Positions 7,459 through 14,509 of a stretch of 16,480 nt of DNA are shown here, piece after piece (positions within the stretch are counted from its first letter, which is position 1; each line of letters begins with the position of its first letter). The notes beneath the pieces were generated by a model. The model saw nothing but the letters and a program-made list of their open reading frames with translations, had not been told where the DNA came from and did no database searches. The position numbers were made by a program, and so were the translations under genes. Source of the DNA: DASPKT01 sp035627915 (GTDB lineage: Bacteria > Pseudomonadota > Alphaproteobacteria > Azospirillales > Azospirillaceae). The stretch covers positions 1 to 16,480 of the forward strand of contig DASPKT010000256.1 in the NCBI GenBank assembly GCA_035627915.1. Reading direction: 5' to 3'.

Positions 7459-9045
7459 TCAACCCGCCGCCCAGAACGGCTCCATCCCCCGGAACGCCGC
7501 CAGGGCCGCGGGCAGTGCTGCGGCCTCGCGGGCGAGCTGCCGGCGCAGGCGGGGCTCCAGCGCCTTCAGGGCGGCGCGGGCGGGGCGGGCGCGGCAGTCC
7601 GCCAGCAGGGACAGCGCCTGGTCGAGGTCGACCGCCGGCTTGAGCGCGGCGCGCAGCGCGTCCACCGCGTCCAGGGCGGGGCGCAGCCGCTCCGGCGGGA
7701 ACAGGCCGCGGCAGAAGTCCAGCGCGTAGCGCAGCCGCATCACCCGCCGCCACAGCCGGGCGCGCGCCTGCGCGTCCGCGGGGTCGAGGCCGGCGGCGGC
7801 CCGGCGCACCTTGGCGAGGCGCCGGTCCAGCAGGCCCGGCACGACGGCGCTCATGGGCGCGTCAAGGGCGGCGCCCCGGCGCCACTCCCCGCCCTCCAGC
7901 CAGCCGGCGAGGCCCAGCAGCAGGGCGGTGCAGCGGGGGCCGTGCAGCGCCTCCAGCAGCGCCAGCCTGGCGTCGCGCCGCGCCCTGGCCAGCGCTGCGG
8001 CCAGCACCGCCGGCACCGCGGTGGCCGGCAGCAGGGCAAGGCGCTGCGCCAGCCGGTCCTGCGCGCGGGCGGCCTCCAGCCGGCGGCCCAGCCAGCGCAG
8101 CTCCTTGCGCAGGCCGGCGCCGCGGGGGCAGCGCACCAGCCCCTTGAACAGGCGGAAGGCCGCCTCCAGCCGCCGCACCGCGGCCGCCATCTCGCGCAGC
8201 GCCTCCGGATCGGCGCCGGCGGTCACCGCCGCCTCGTTGTCCAGCAGGTGGGCGAGGCAGTTGCGCACCACCTGGCGGAAGCATTCGGCCGCGGTGCTGG
8301 CGGGGCCGAGGCCCAGCGGCTTGGCCCGCACCGCGGCGGGGCCCCGCCCGGTCAGCAGAGCGAACCCCTCGTCCGCCTTGCTGCGCGCGGACAGTCGCAG
8401 CGGCACGTGGCGGTTCAGCACGGCGGCGACCTCGAACAGCCCGGCCACGCGGCCGGCCTTCAGCTCCAGCTCCACCTCGGCGATGGCGCGGTGGGCGGTG
8501 GCGGAGCCGGCCGGCGGATGAGCGGTGACGTGGCCGGCGTCCAGCGCCATCTCGATCTCCGTCCCGTCAGAGGGGCGCAGGCGCAGCACCGTGCGCCGCA
8601 CGTCGGTGGTGAAGACCGGGCGCAGCCGGTCCAGCGCCTCCTGCGGCACCGCCCCGCGCAGCTCGCCGGCCCGCAGCGGCTCCAGGTCCGGGGCGTCGCC
8701 GGCGATCGGCCACTCCCACTCCCGCCGCACCGCCAGGCCGGCGGCCTCGCCGGCGCCGCGGCCCAGCGTCTTCACCGCCTGGACGCAGCGCTTGCCCTCG
8801 CGCCGCACCCGCAGCGCGACCCCGTGCGCGGCCAGCTCCAGCCCGTCGGTGTCGAAATAGGTGGTGCGCTGGCGCAGCGTCTCCGCCGGCCCGGCCGACC
8901 AGGAGCCCGGCAGGGGAGCGGCCGCCAGCCGGGCCAGGTCGCCCGGGTGGGCCAGCAGCTTCAGCTCCACCTCGCGCGTGGGCACAGGAAGGGCGCCCGG
9001 TCGCTCCGGCGGGGTGGGGGAGGTGGGGTCCGGCCGCCGCGTCAC
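7459..9045 (-). CDS. CYTH-CHAD domain protein (inorganic triphosphatase-like)
   Basis: A 528-residue two-domain protein. The N-terminal CYTH domain (about 23-215) has the signature E-x-E-x-K (Glu25, Glu27, Lys29) and RxR / ExEL strands (VALRVRR, AIAEVELELK) that line the triphosphate tunnel. The C-terminal CHAD domain (about 235-520) is all-helical with many Arg/Lys and conserved LRKELRWLGRRL and MRLRYALDFC helices that bind polyphosphate. Relatives of the fused type hydrolyse tripolyphosphate. It follows sixA and sits beside ppk1-ppx, supporting a polyphosphate role. The GTG at 9045 has no ribosome site of its own, but its first bases overlap the stop of a mini-ORF that does; GTG 8985 is an alternative start right before TREVELKL. 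Confidence 0.9.
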   Translation of the reverse strand: MTRRPDPTSPTPPERPGALPVPTREVELKLLAHPGDLARLAAAPLPGSWSAGPAETLRQRTTYFDTDGLELAAHGVALRVRREGKRCVQAVKTLGRGAGEAAGLAVRREWEWPIAGDAPDLEPLRAGELRGAVPQEALDRLRPVFTTDVRRTVLRLRPSDGTEIEMALDAGHVTAHPPAGSATAHRAIAEVELELKAGRVAGLFEVAAVLNRHVPLRLSARSKADEGFALLTGRGPAAVRAKPLGLGPASTAAECFRQVVRNCLAHLLDNEAAVTAGADPEALREMAAAVRRLEAAFRLFKGLVRCPRGAGLRKELRWLGRRLEAARAQDRLAQRLALLPATAVPAVLAAALARARRDARLALLEALHGPRCTALLLGLAGWLEGGEWRRGAALDAPMSAVVPGLLDRRLAKVRRAAAGLDPADAQARARLWRRVMRLRYALDFCRGLFPPERLRPALDAVDALRAALKPAVDLDQALSLLADCRARPARAALKALEPRLRRQLAREAAALPAALAAFRGMEPFWAAG

Positions 9046-9068
9046 GCCGCCTGTGTCTCCGCCTGCAT
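9042..9068 (-). other. Possible 8-codon leader ORF upstream of CYTH-CHAD
   Basis: The ATG at 9068 is preceded by AGGGGGA with a 6-base gap, a better ribosome site than that of the main gene. The frame reads MQAETQAA and stops with TGA at 9044-9042, overlapping the GTG start at 9045 as GTGA. This would couple translation. A single-base indel in the original start region, in sequence or evolution, would give the same picture. Confidence 0.4.
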
Positions 9069-9106
9069 GGATCGTCCCCCTGCTTAGCGCAGCCGGGCCG
9101 GCGGCG

Positions 9107-9631
9107 CTAAGGGAGATTGCGGGGGAGCACGAACTCCATGAGCCGCCCGTCGCCGGGCCGCAGCCGGCCCCAGTCGGCGACGTCCAGCTCCAGCCGGGCC
9201 AGCGCGCCGGTCGGGTACTTGGCGCGCGCCTGCGCCATCAGCCCCTCCGCCCCGCCGCGGGCCAGCGAGAGGGTCAGCTCCTGCAGGTCGGGGTTGTGGG
9301 CGATCAGCAGCACCGCGTCGATCCCGTCGGCCAGCGACCGCAGCCGGCGCAGCAGCGCGTCCGCCCCGCAGAGGTACAGCCCGTCCTCCTCCAGCACGGG
9401 CGGGCGGGGCGCCCAGGCCGGCAGCACGGCCGCCAGCGTCTCGCGCGCCCGCCTGGCGGTGGAGCAGAGCACCAGGTCCAGCGGGGGTGGGCCGCCCGGC
9501 CGCTTGCCTATATAGTCGGCCATGGACGCGGCCGCCTGCCGCCCCCTGGGGGCCAGCGGGCGGTCGTGGTCCGCCAGGCCGGGGTCGGCCCAGGCCGACT
9601 TGGCATGGCGCAGCAGATAGAGGGTCTTCAT
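9107..9631 (-). CDS. SixA-like histidine phosphatase
   Basis: A 174-residue member of the histidine phosphatase superfamily, branch 1, SixA type. The N-terminal LLRHAKSAW holds the RH catalytic pair (Arg8, His9), LVLCSTARRARET the second Arg (about 60), and LLIAHNPDL the second catalytic His (112). SixA proteins remove phosphate from phosphohistidine, including on phosphotransfer proteins; small-molecule phosphatases have the same fold, so the substrate is open. The ATG at 9631 has no clear Shine-Dalgarno sequence. The gene lies 61 bases upstream of the CYTH-CHAD gene on the same strand and is divergent from ppk1, placing it within a polyphosphate neighbourhood. Confidence 0.9.
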   Translation of the reverse strand: MKTLYLLRHAKSAWADPGLADHDRPLAPRGRQAAASMADYIGKRPGGPPPLDLVLCSTARRARETLAAVLPAWAPRPPVLEEDGLYLCGADALLRRLRSLADGIDAVLLIAHNPDLQELTLSLARGGAEGLMAQARAKYPTGALARLELDVADWGRLRPGDGRLMEFVLPRNLP

Positions 9632-9708
9632 GGCACGCCGGCGCGGGTCGATGGTTGGAGGGGACGGGCTGGCGGGCCCGGCGACGCGCGCCCGCGCTCC
9701 CTCAACCG

Positions 9709-9728
9709 TAACCGACGCCGGTTATGCT
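9709..9728 (+). promoter_or_regulatory. Dyad and possible -10 element upstream of ppk1
   Basis: TAACCG (9709-9714) and CGGTTA (9719-9724) form a perfect 16-base dyad, overlapping TATGCT (9723-9728), which is 4 of 6 to a -10 box. No good -35 is seen. The dyad is in the sixA/ppk1 divergent region and could be an operator for ppk1. It does not resemble a PhoB box. Confidence 0.35.
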
Positions 9729-9764
9729 ATGGAGTCCGTTCGACACTTTTCCGCAGAGGCCCCC

Positions 9765-11915
9765 GTGAGCAGCGTCCAGGAACTCGAGACCGACCGCATC
9801 GACATGTCCTCGCCGGACCGGTTCATCAACCGGGAGCTTTCCTGGCTGGCCTTCAACCAGCGCGTGCTTGAGGAGGCCTACAACCGCTGCCACCCGCTGC
9901 TGGAGCGGCTGCGGTTCCTGTCGATCTCCGCCAGCAACCTGGACGAATTCTACATGGTCCGCGTCGCCGGTCTGAAGGCGCAGGTCGCCGCTGGGGTGAC
10001 GACGCCGTCCGACGACGCGCTGACCCCGGCGCAGCAGCTGGCCGCCATCAACGCGCGGGTGACCGACCTGATGCGCGACCAGCAGGCCTGCTGGCTGACC
10101 ATGCGCAAGGAGCTGCGGGACAACGGGATCGCCGTCGTCGACCCGGAGGAGCTGACCCCGGCCGAGCACGACTGGCTGGAGACCAAGTTCCTGGACGACA
10201 TCTTCCCGGTCCTGACGCCCATCGCGGTCGACCCGGCGCACCCGTTCCCCTTCATGCCGAACATGGGCTTCGCGCTGGCCCTGCAGCTCTACGATCCCAT
10301 CAAGGGGCAGAACCTGGACGCGCTGGTGCCGCTGCCGTCCCAGCTTGAGCGGTTCGTGCGCCTGCCGGGCTCGGAGGTGCGCTTCATCCTGCTGGAGCAG
10401 GTGGTGCGCACCTTCATCGAGCGGCTGTTCCCGCCCTTCACCCTGAAGGGCCACGGCGTCTTCCGCCTGCTGCGCGACAGCGACATCGAGATCGAGGAGG
10501 AGTCGGAGGACCTGGTCCGGACCTTCGAGAGTGCCTTGAAGCGCCGCAAGCGCGGCAACGTCATCCGGCTGGGCGTGAACGCCGGCATGTCGCGGGAGCT
10601 GCGCGAGTTCCTGCGTTACCAGCTGCACGTGGCGACCGACGATCTGTTCGTGCAGGACGGGCTGATCGGCCTGTCGGATACCAAGCAGATCATCGTGGAC
10701 GAGCGGCCGGACCTGCTGTTCCCGCCCTACAACGCCCGCTTCCCCGAGCGCATCCGCGACTTCGGCGGCGACTGCTTCGCCGCCATCCGGCACAAGGACA
10801 TCATCGTCCACCACCCGTTCGAGAGCTTCGACGTGGTGGTGCAGTTCCTGCGCCAGGCGGCGCACGACCCGCAGGTGCTGGCGATCAAGCAGACGCTCTA
10901 CCGCACCTCCAAGAACTCGCCCATCGTCGCGGCGCTGATCGAGGCGGCGGAGGCGGGCAAGAGCGTCACCGCCATGGTGGAGCTGAAGGCCCGCTTCGAC
11001 GAGGAGGCCAATATCCGCTGGGCCCGCGACCTGGAGCGCGCCGGCGTGCAGGTGGTCTACGGCTTCGTCGACCTGAAGACCCACGCCAAGGTGTCGCTGG
11101 TGGTGCGGCGCGAGCCGGAGGGCGTGCGCTCCTACGTGCACTTCGGGACCGGCAACTACCACCCGATCACGGCCAAGGTCTACACGGACTTCAGCTTCTT
11201 CACCTGCGAGCCGGCGCTGGGCCACGACGCCGCCCACATGTTCAACTACATGACCGGTTACGCCACGCCCCGCTCGCTGGAGAAGATCGCCATCGCCCCC
11301 ATCGGGCTGCGCCAGCGGCTGGCGGCGCTGATCGACGCGGAGATCGCCCACGCCCATGCCGGCCGGCCCGCCCAGATCTGGGTGAAGCTGAACTCGCTGG
11401 TGGACAGCCGCATCATCGACAAGCTCTACGAGGCGTCGCAGAACGGCGTGCAGATCGACATGGTGATCCGCGGCATCTGCTGCCTGCGCCCGGGCGTGAA
11501 GGGTTTGTCGGAGAACATCCGGGTCAAGAGCATCGTCGGCCGCTTCCTGGAGCACGGCCGGGTCGTCTGCTTCGGCAACGGCCACGGGCTGCCGCACGAG
11601 AAGGCGAAGGTGTTCATCTCCTCCGCCGACTGGATGCCGCGCAACCTGGACCGCCGGATCGAGACGCTGGTGCCGATCGAGAACCCCACCGTCCACCAGC
11701 AGGTGGTCGACCAGATCATGGTCGCCAACCTGAAGGACGAGGCGCAGAGCTGGCGCTTGGCGCCGGACGGCACCTACCAGCGGGTGGAGGCCGGCATGGC
11801 GGCCTTCAGCGCGCATACCTATTTCATGACCAATCCCAGCCTATCCGGGCGCGGCAGCGCCCTGTCGGAGGCCCGCGTGCCGCCGCGCCTCGTCCTCAGC
11901 AAGCAGGCGACCTGA
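9765..11915 (+). CDS. ppk1: Polyphosphate kinase 1
   Basis: 716 residues, normal length for PPK1, which reversibly polymerises the gamma-phosphate of ATP into polyphosphate. The N-domain opens with DRFINRELSWLAFNQRVLEEA, followed by the head domain and the two phospholipase-D-like C-terminal domains. The catalytic His of KTHAKVSLV is residue 440 and the second, in FLEHGRV, is residue 597; their 157-residue spacing equals that of E. coli His435 and His592. YVHFGTGNYHP and SSADWMPRNLDRRIE are also diagnostic. GTG 9765 is chosen because GAGG lies five bases upstream; an ATG at 9729 (12 residues longer) has no ribosome site and overlaps a possible -10 box. ppx follows after 3 bases. Confidence 0.97.
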   Translation: MSSVQELETDRIDMSSPDRFINRELSWLAFNQRVLEEAYNRCHPLLERLRFLSISASNLDEFYMVRVAGLKAQVAAGVTTPSDDALTPAQQLAAINARVTDLMRDQQACWLTMRKELRDNGIAVVDPEELTPAEHDWLETKFLDDIFPVLTPIAVDPAHPFPFMPNMGFALALQLYDPIKGQNLDALVPLPSQLERFVRLPGSEVRFILLEQVVRTFIERLFPPFTLKGHGVFRLLRDSDIEIEEESEDLVRTFESALKRRKRGNVIRLGVNAGMSRELREFLRYQLHVATDDLFVQDGLIGLSDTKQIIVDERPDLLFPPYNARFPERIRDFGGDCFAAIRHKDIIVHHPFESFDVVVQFLRQAAHDPQVLAIKQTLYRTSKNSPIVAALIEAAEAGKSVTAMVELKARFDEEANIRWARDLERAGVQVVYGFVDLKTHAKVSLVVRREPEGVRSYVHFGTGNYHPITAKVYTDFSFFTCEPALGHDAAHMFNYMTGYATPRSLEKIAIAPIGLRQRLAALIDAEIAHAHAGRPAQIWVKLNSLVDSRIIDKLYEASQNGVQIDMVIRGICCLRPGVKGLSENIRVKSIVGRFLEHGRVVCFGNGHGLPHEKAKVFISSADWMPRNLDRRIETLVPIENPTVHQQVVDQIMVANLKDEAQSWRLAPDGTYQRVEAGMAAFSAHTYFMTNPSLSGRGSALSEARVPPRLVLSKQAT

Positions 11916-11918
11916 TCC

Positions 11919-13439
11919 ATGCCCCTCAGACTGGACCGCCAAGCCCACAGCATCGCCGCCGCGGAACGGATCGCGGTGATCGACATCGGGTCGAACTCCA
12001 TCCGCGTCGTCGTCTACGACCGGCTGAGCCGCGCCCCGGTGCCGATCTTCAACGAGAAGATCATGTGCGGCCTGGGCAAGGGGGTGCAGCGCACCGGCCG
12101 GCTGAACCCCGACGGCGTGCGCCTGGCGCTGGAGAACGTGGCCCGCTTCCGCCGGCTGATCGACGGCATGGGGGTCGGGCGCGTCGACGTGCTGGCGACC
12201 GCCGCGGTGCGCGACGCCAGCGACGGGCCGGCCTTCGTGGCGAAGCTGGAGGCGGTCGCCGGGACCGCCATCTCCGTCCTGCCGGGCGAGGAGGAGGCGC
12301 GGCTGTCGGCGCTGGGCGTCGTCTCCGGCACGCCGGGGGCGGACGGGCTGATGGGCGACCTCGGCGGCGGCAGCCTGGAGCTGGTCGGCCTCGACCGGGG
12401 GGAGCTGGGGCCGCAGGTGACCCTGCCGCTCGGGCCGCTGCGCCTGTCGGAGGCGACGGACGGCAAGCCGGGGGCGGTCGCCAAGCTGATCGACCAGCAC
12501 CTGGCCCGGCTGCCCTGGATCGGCCAGGCGAAGGGCCGCAGCTTCTATCCCGTGGGCGGCGGCTGGCGGGCGCTGGCCAAGCTGCACATGGAGCAGGTGC
12601 GCCACCCCCTGCACATCATCCACCACTACGACGCCGACGCGGGCGAGATCGCCGACTTCGCCGGCCTGATCGCGCGGCAGAGCCGGTCGTCGCTGGAGAA
12701 GATGCCGGGCGTGTCGAAGCGCCGGCTGGAGACGCTGCCGCTGGTGGCGCTGGTGCTGGAGCGGCTCCTGAAGACGGTGCAGCCGGCCCGCGTCGTCTTC
12801 TCCGCCTACGGCCTGCGCGAGGGGCACCTCTACGACCTGCTGCCGCCGGAGGAGCGCCGGCAGGACCCGCTGCTGGCGGCCAGCCGGCAGGTGGCGGAGT
12901 TCCTGGGCCGCTTCGGCGTCGCCGACACCATCGCCCAGTGGACGGCCCCCCTGTTCGCCGGGGAGGACGAGGCGGCGGCGCGGCTGCGCATCGCGGCCTG
13001 CCTGCTGTCCGACCTCGGCTGGGCGGAGCATCCGGACTACCGGGCCGAGCACACCTTCATGCGAATCCTGCGCATGCCCGTGGCCGGCATCGACCATGCC
13101 GAGCGCGCCTACCTGGCGCTTGCCAGCTACATCCGCTACGCCGGCACCCTGGATGCGACCACCGCGGTCGCCCGCGGGCTGGTCAGCGAGACGCAGATGG
13201 CGCGGGCCAACATCCTGGGCCTGGCCCTCCGGCTCGCCCACACGCTGACCGGCGGCGCCGCCACGCTGCTGCAGCGCACGGCCCTGCGCCTCGGCGACGA
13301 GACCCTGACCCTGGCCCTGCCGGAGGACGCCGCCATGCTGAGCGGCGACGTCGTCCAGCGCCGCGTCGAGGCCCTCGCCAAGGCGCTGCACCGCCGCGGC
13401 GAGATCACCGTCCAGCCGACGCCGCGCCTGGCGGGGTGA
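11919..13439 (+). CDS. ppx: Exopolyphosphatase (Ppx/GppA family)
   Basis: 506 residues of the Ppx/GppA phosphatase family, which removes terminal phosphates from polyphosphate (or converts pppGpp to ppGpp). The ASKHA-fold motifs are present: VIDIGSNSIRVVVYD (Asp22 region), the middle ATAAVRDASDG, GEEEARLSALG with the catalytic-type Glu residues, and GDLGGGSLELV. The C-terminal half contains an HD-like helical domain. It starts 3 bases after the ppk1 stop, so one operon makes and degrades polyphosphate. The ATG has AGCAGGCG upstream. Ppx is preferred over GppA because of the ppk1 partner. The 3' end is followed at once by a 9-bp hairpin in a repeat element that may help end the transcript. Confidence 0.95.
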   Translation: MPLRLDRQAHSIAAAERIAVIDIGSNSIRVVVYDRLSRAPVPIFNEKIMCGLGKGVQRTGRLNPDGVRLALENVARFRRLIDGMGVGRVDVLATAAVRDASDGPAFVAKLEAVAGTAISVLPGEEEARLSALGVVSGTPGADGLMGDLGGGSLELVGLDRGELGPQVTLPLGPLRLSEATDGKPGAVAKLIDQHLARLPWIGQAKGRSFYPVGGGWRALAKLHMEQVRHPLHIIHHYDADAGEIADFAGLIARQSRSSLEKMPGVSKRRLETLPLVALVLERLLKTVQPARVVFSAYGLREGHLYDLLPPEERRQDPLLAASRQVAEFLGRFGVADTIAQWTAPLFAGEDEAAARLRIAACLLSDLGWAEHPDYRAEHTFMRILRMPVAGIDHAERAYLALASYIRYAGTLDATTAVARGLVSETQMARANILGLALRLAHTLTGGAATLLQRTALRLGDETLTLALPEDAAMLSGDVVQRRVEALAKALHRRGEITVQPTPRLAG

Positions 13440-13443
13440 ACCG

Positions 13444-13504
13444 CCCTCTCCCCCCGTGGGAGAGGGAAGGGGCCCGCGGCGCAGCCGTGGGAAGGGTGAG
13501 GGGG
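13444..13504 (+). repeat. Two-hairpin intergenic repeat, copy 1
   Basis: Hairpin A pairs CCCTCTCCC (13444-13452) with GGGAGAGGG (13458-13466). Hairpin B pairs CCCGCGGC (13473-13480) with GCCGTGGG (13484-13491), including one G-T pair. AAGGGTGAGGGGG follows. The copy begins 4 bases after the ppx stop and is homologous, inverted, to 13731-13791. Confidence 0.85.
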
Positions 13505-13545
13505 CTCTTCCAGCCGGAGTTTGGGCAGCGGGGGCGTGGTGCGGC

Positions 13546-13589
13546 CTTCGACAAGCTCAGGATGAGGCTTCGACAGGCTCAGCCTGAGG
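13546..13589 (+). repeat. Tandem pair of a 22-bp repeat
   Basis: Two adjacent 22-bp units, 13546-13567 and 13568-13589, each begin CTTCGACA(A/G)GCTCAG and end TGAGG. They match apart from three positions. A third, inverted copy lies at 13654-13675. Repeats of this CTTCGACAGGCTCAG type are common between genes of alphaproteobacteria. Confidence 0.85.
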
Positions 13590-13653
13590 ATCGTTGAGCT
13601 GCTCCCCAGGGAGGTTGCTGCTCCCGACCACGCCGGGCCAGGCATCCACCGCC

Positions 13654-13675
13654 CCTCATGCCGAGCCTGTCGAAG
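13654..13675 (-). repeat. Inverted third copy of the 22-bp repeat
   Basis: On the minus strand it reads CTTCGACAGGCTCGG then CATGAGG, facing the tandem pair at 13546-13589 across 64 bases. Confidence 0.82.
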
Positions 13676-13730
13676 CACGCACAGGGCCTCAGCCGCACCC
13701 AGGCTCCGACGCCCGGCGTCCCGATTCCCA

Positions 13731-13791
13731 CCCCTCACCCTCCCACCGCCTTGCGGCGGCGGGTCCCTCCCTCTCCCTCAAGGGGAGAGGG
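13731..13791 (-). repeat. Two-hairpin intergenic repeat, copy 2
   Basis: It is the inverted partner of the copy at 13444-13504 and also 61 bp long. Hairpin A has the same arms (13769-13777 with 13783-13791) around loop TCAAG. Hairpin B (13742-13750 with 13755-13763) has different bases from copy 1 but keeps pairing, including a G-T pair at the same place when read on the minus strand. It lies 36 bases beyond the stop of the small exported protein gene. Confidence 0.85.
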
Positions 13792-13827
13792 GAAGGGGCG
13801 ATGTGGAAGGGTAAGCCGCCCCCCGTC

Positions 13828-14181
13828 TCAGCCCGGGCGCTTGGCGTAGACGTCGACGGCCTTGTTCCACTGGTCGGACATGGCCTTGTGCTCGTTCTGG
13901 GCGTCGAACTTGGCCTTGTCCAGGCACTTGATGTAGGCGTTCATCTTGCCGGTGTAGTCGCCGAGCGCCTTCTGGGCCGCCTCCATCTCCGCCGTCTTGG
14001 CCTTCTTGGCGTCGGGCAGCTTGGGCTTCTCCGGCCGCGCGCAGGCTGCACCCGCGGCGGCGGGCTTCGGCGCAGCGGCCTTCTCCTTCTGCGCAAGCGC
14101 CGGGGCCGGCGCCAGGGCCGTCAGGGCGGCGGCGAGGAGGGCGGCGAGGGGCATCGACAGGGTGCGCACGGGGACGGTCAC
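13828..14181 (-). CDS. Small exported protein of unknown function
   Basis: 117 residues with a clear Sec signal: basic start (VPVRTLS), hydrophobic core (MPLAALLAAALTALAPAP) and ALA cleavage site, followed by an Ala/Lys/Pro-rich linker. The mature part is Lys-rich with one helix-like region (AEMEAAQKALGDYTGKMNAYIKCLDKAKFDAQNEHKAM broken here only for reading as helix: residues about 64-102). Two Cys residues remain after the signal and could pair in the periplasm. I do not recognise the family. The GTG at 14181 is chosen with CGGAA upstream; TTG 14187, GTG 14169 or ATG 14154 are possible. Codon use fits a real gene. Its 5' region is bordered by the MITE-like element at 14206-14476, which separates it from the DUF442 gene. 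Confidence 0.75.
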   Translation of the reverse strand: MTVPVRTLSMPLAALLAAALTALAPAPALAQKEKAAAPKPAAAGAACARPEKPKLPDAKKAKTAEMEAAQKALGDYTGKMNAYIKCLDKAKFDAQNEHKAMSDQWNKAVDVYAKRPG

Positions 14182-14509
14182 TCCCAATTCCGGACGGGTA
14201 GCTTAGAGCTCCTAACAGTACTGCGCGTCGCCGCGACGGCCGGAGTGCCGGTTTGTGGCCAGGAAGGCGGCGCGGCGCGATGCGGCGCATCGGGCAAGCC
14301 GCGTGACGCAGACCACGGGCCGGCAATCCGGCCGCCCCTCCGGGGTGGTGAGGTTTGCTCGTCATCCGGTGCGTCGGACCGCCTCGCCGGGGCGCCGCCC
14401 CGCCTTCGGCGCTCCTCCTGCCGGACTGACGGCAAACCTCACCATCGCGGCTGGCGCGCAGTACTGTTAGGAGCTCTACTACCCCCAAGGAACCCGGGCC
14501 GGCAAGTGA
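14182..14509. other. Intergenic region occupied by the MITE-like element
   Basis: 328 bases between two minus-strand genes, nearly all of it the 271-bp element. The remaining flanks are 24 and 33 bases and hold the two half-palindromes GGGTAG (14196-14201) and CTACCC (14479-14484). The open frames across it are explained by the inverted ends, which read ELLTVLR on both strands. The promoter of the exported protein gene must lie in the element or very close to its edge. Confidence 0.75.
14206..14476. mobile_element. MITE-like element, 271 bp, with perfect terminal inverted repeats and TA flanks
   Basis: The ends are exact inverted repeats: GAGCTCCTAACAG plus TACTGCGCG at 14206-14227, mirrored at 14455-14476. 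Both ends are bordered by TA (14204-14205 and 14477-14478), as expected for a target duplication of IS630/Tc1-mariner type transposases. Removing the element and one TA leaves GGGTAG-CTTA-CTACCC, a small hairpin with TA in its loop. Internally it has further hairpins (14278-14292, 14318-14333) and a nested inverted repeat, GGTGAGGTTTGC at 14347-14358 with its complement at 14432-14443. It has no credible transposase frame, so it would move only with an enzyme from elsewhere. Confidence 0.78.

Larger units (their letters stand above)
13440..13827. other. Gene-free convergent intergenic region made of repeats
   Basis: 388 bases between the stops of ppx (plus) and the exported protein gene (minus). 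It holds the two inverted 61-bp repeats at its ends and three 22-bp repeats in the middle. Open frames crossing it lack ribosome sites and any family similarity. No RNA gene was recognised. Confidence 0.8.

Noticed and set aside
9729..9764. ATG 9729 as the ppk1 start
   Set aside because: No ribosome site and overlap with a possible -10 box; GTG 9765 has GAGG upstream. It remains possible, adding 12 residues.
13444..13791. CRISPR-like array
   Set aside because: The units are inverted or directly adjacent, with no regular spacers and no cas genes.
14255..14470. Plus-strand 71-residue frame and minus-strand 85-residue frame inside the MITE-like element
   Set aside because: Arg/Pro/Gly-rich shadow composition, no ribosome site, and partly created by the inverted ends.
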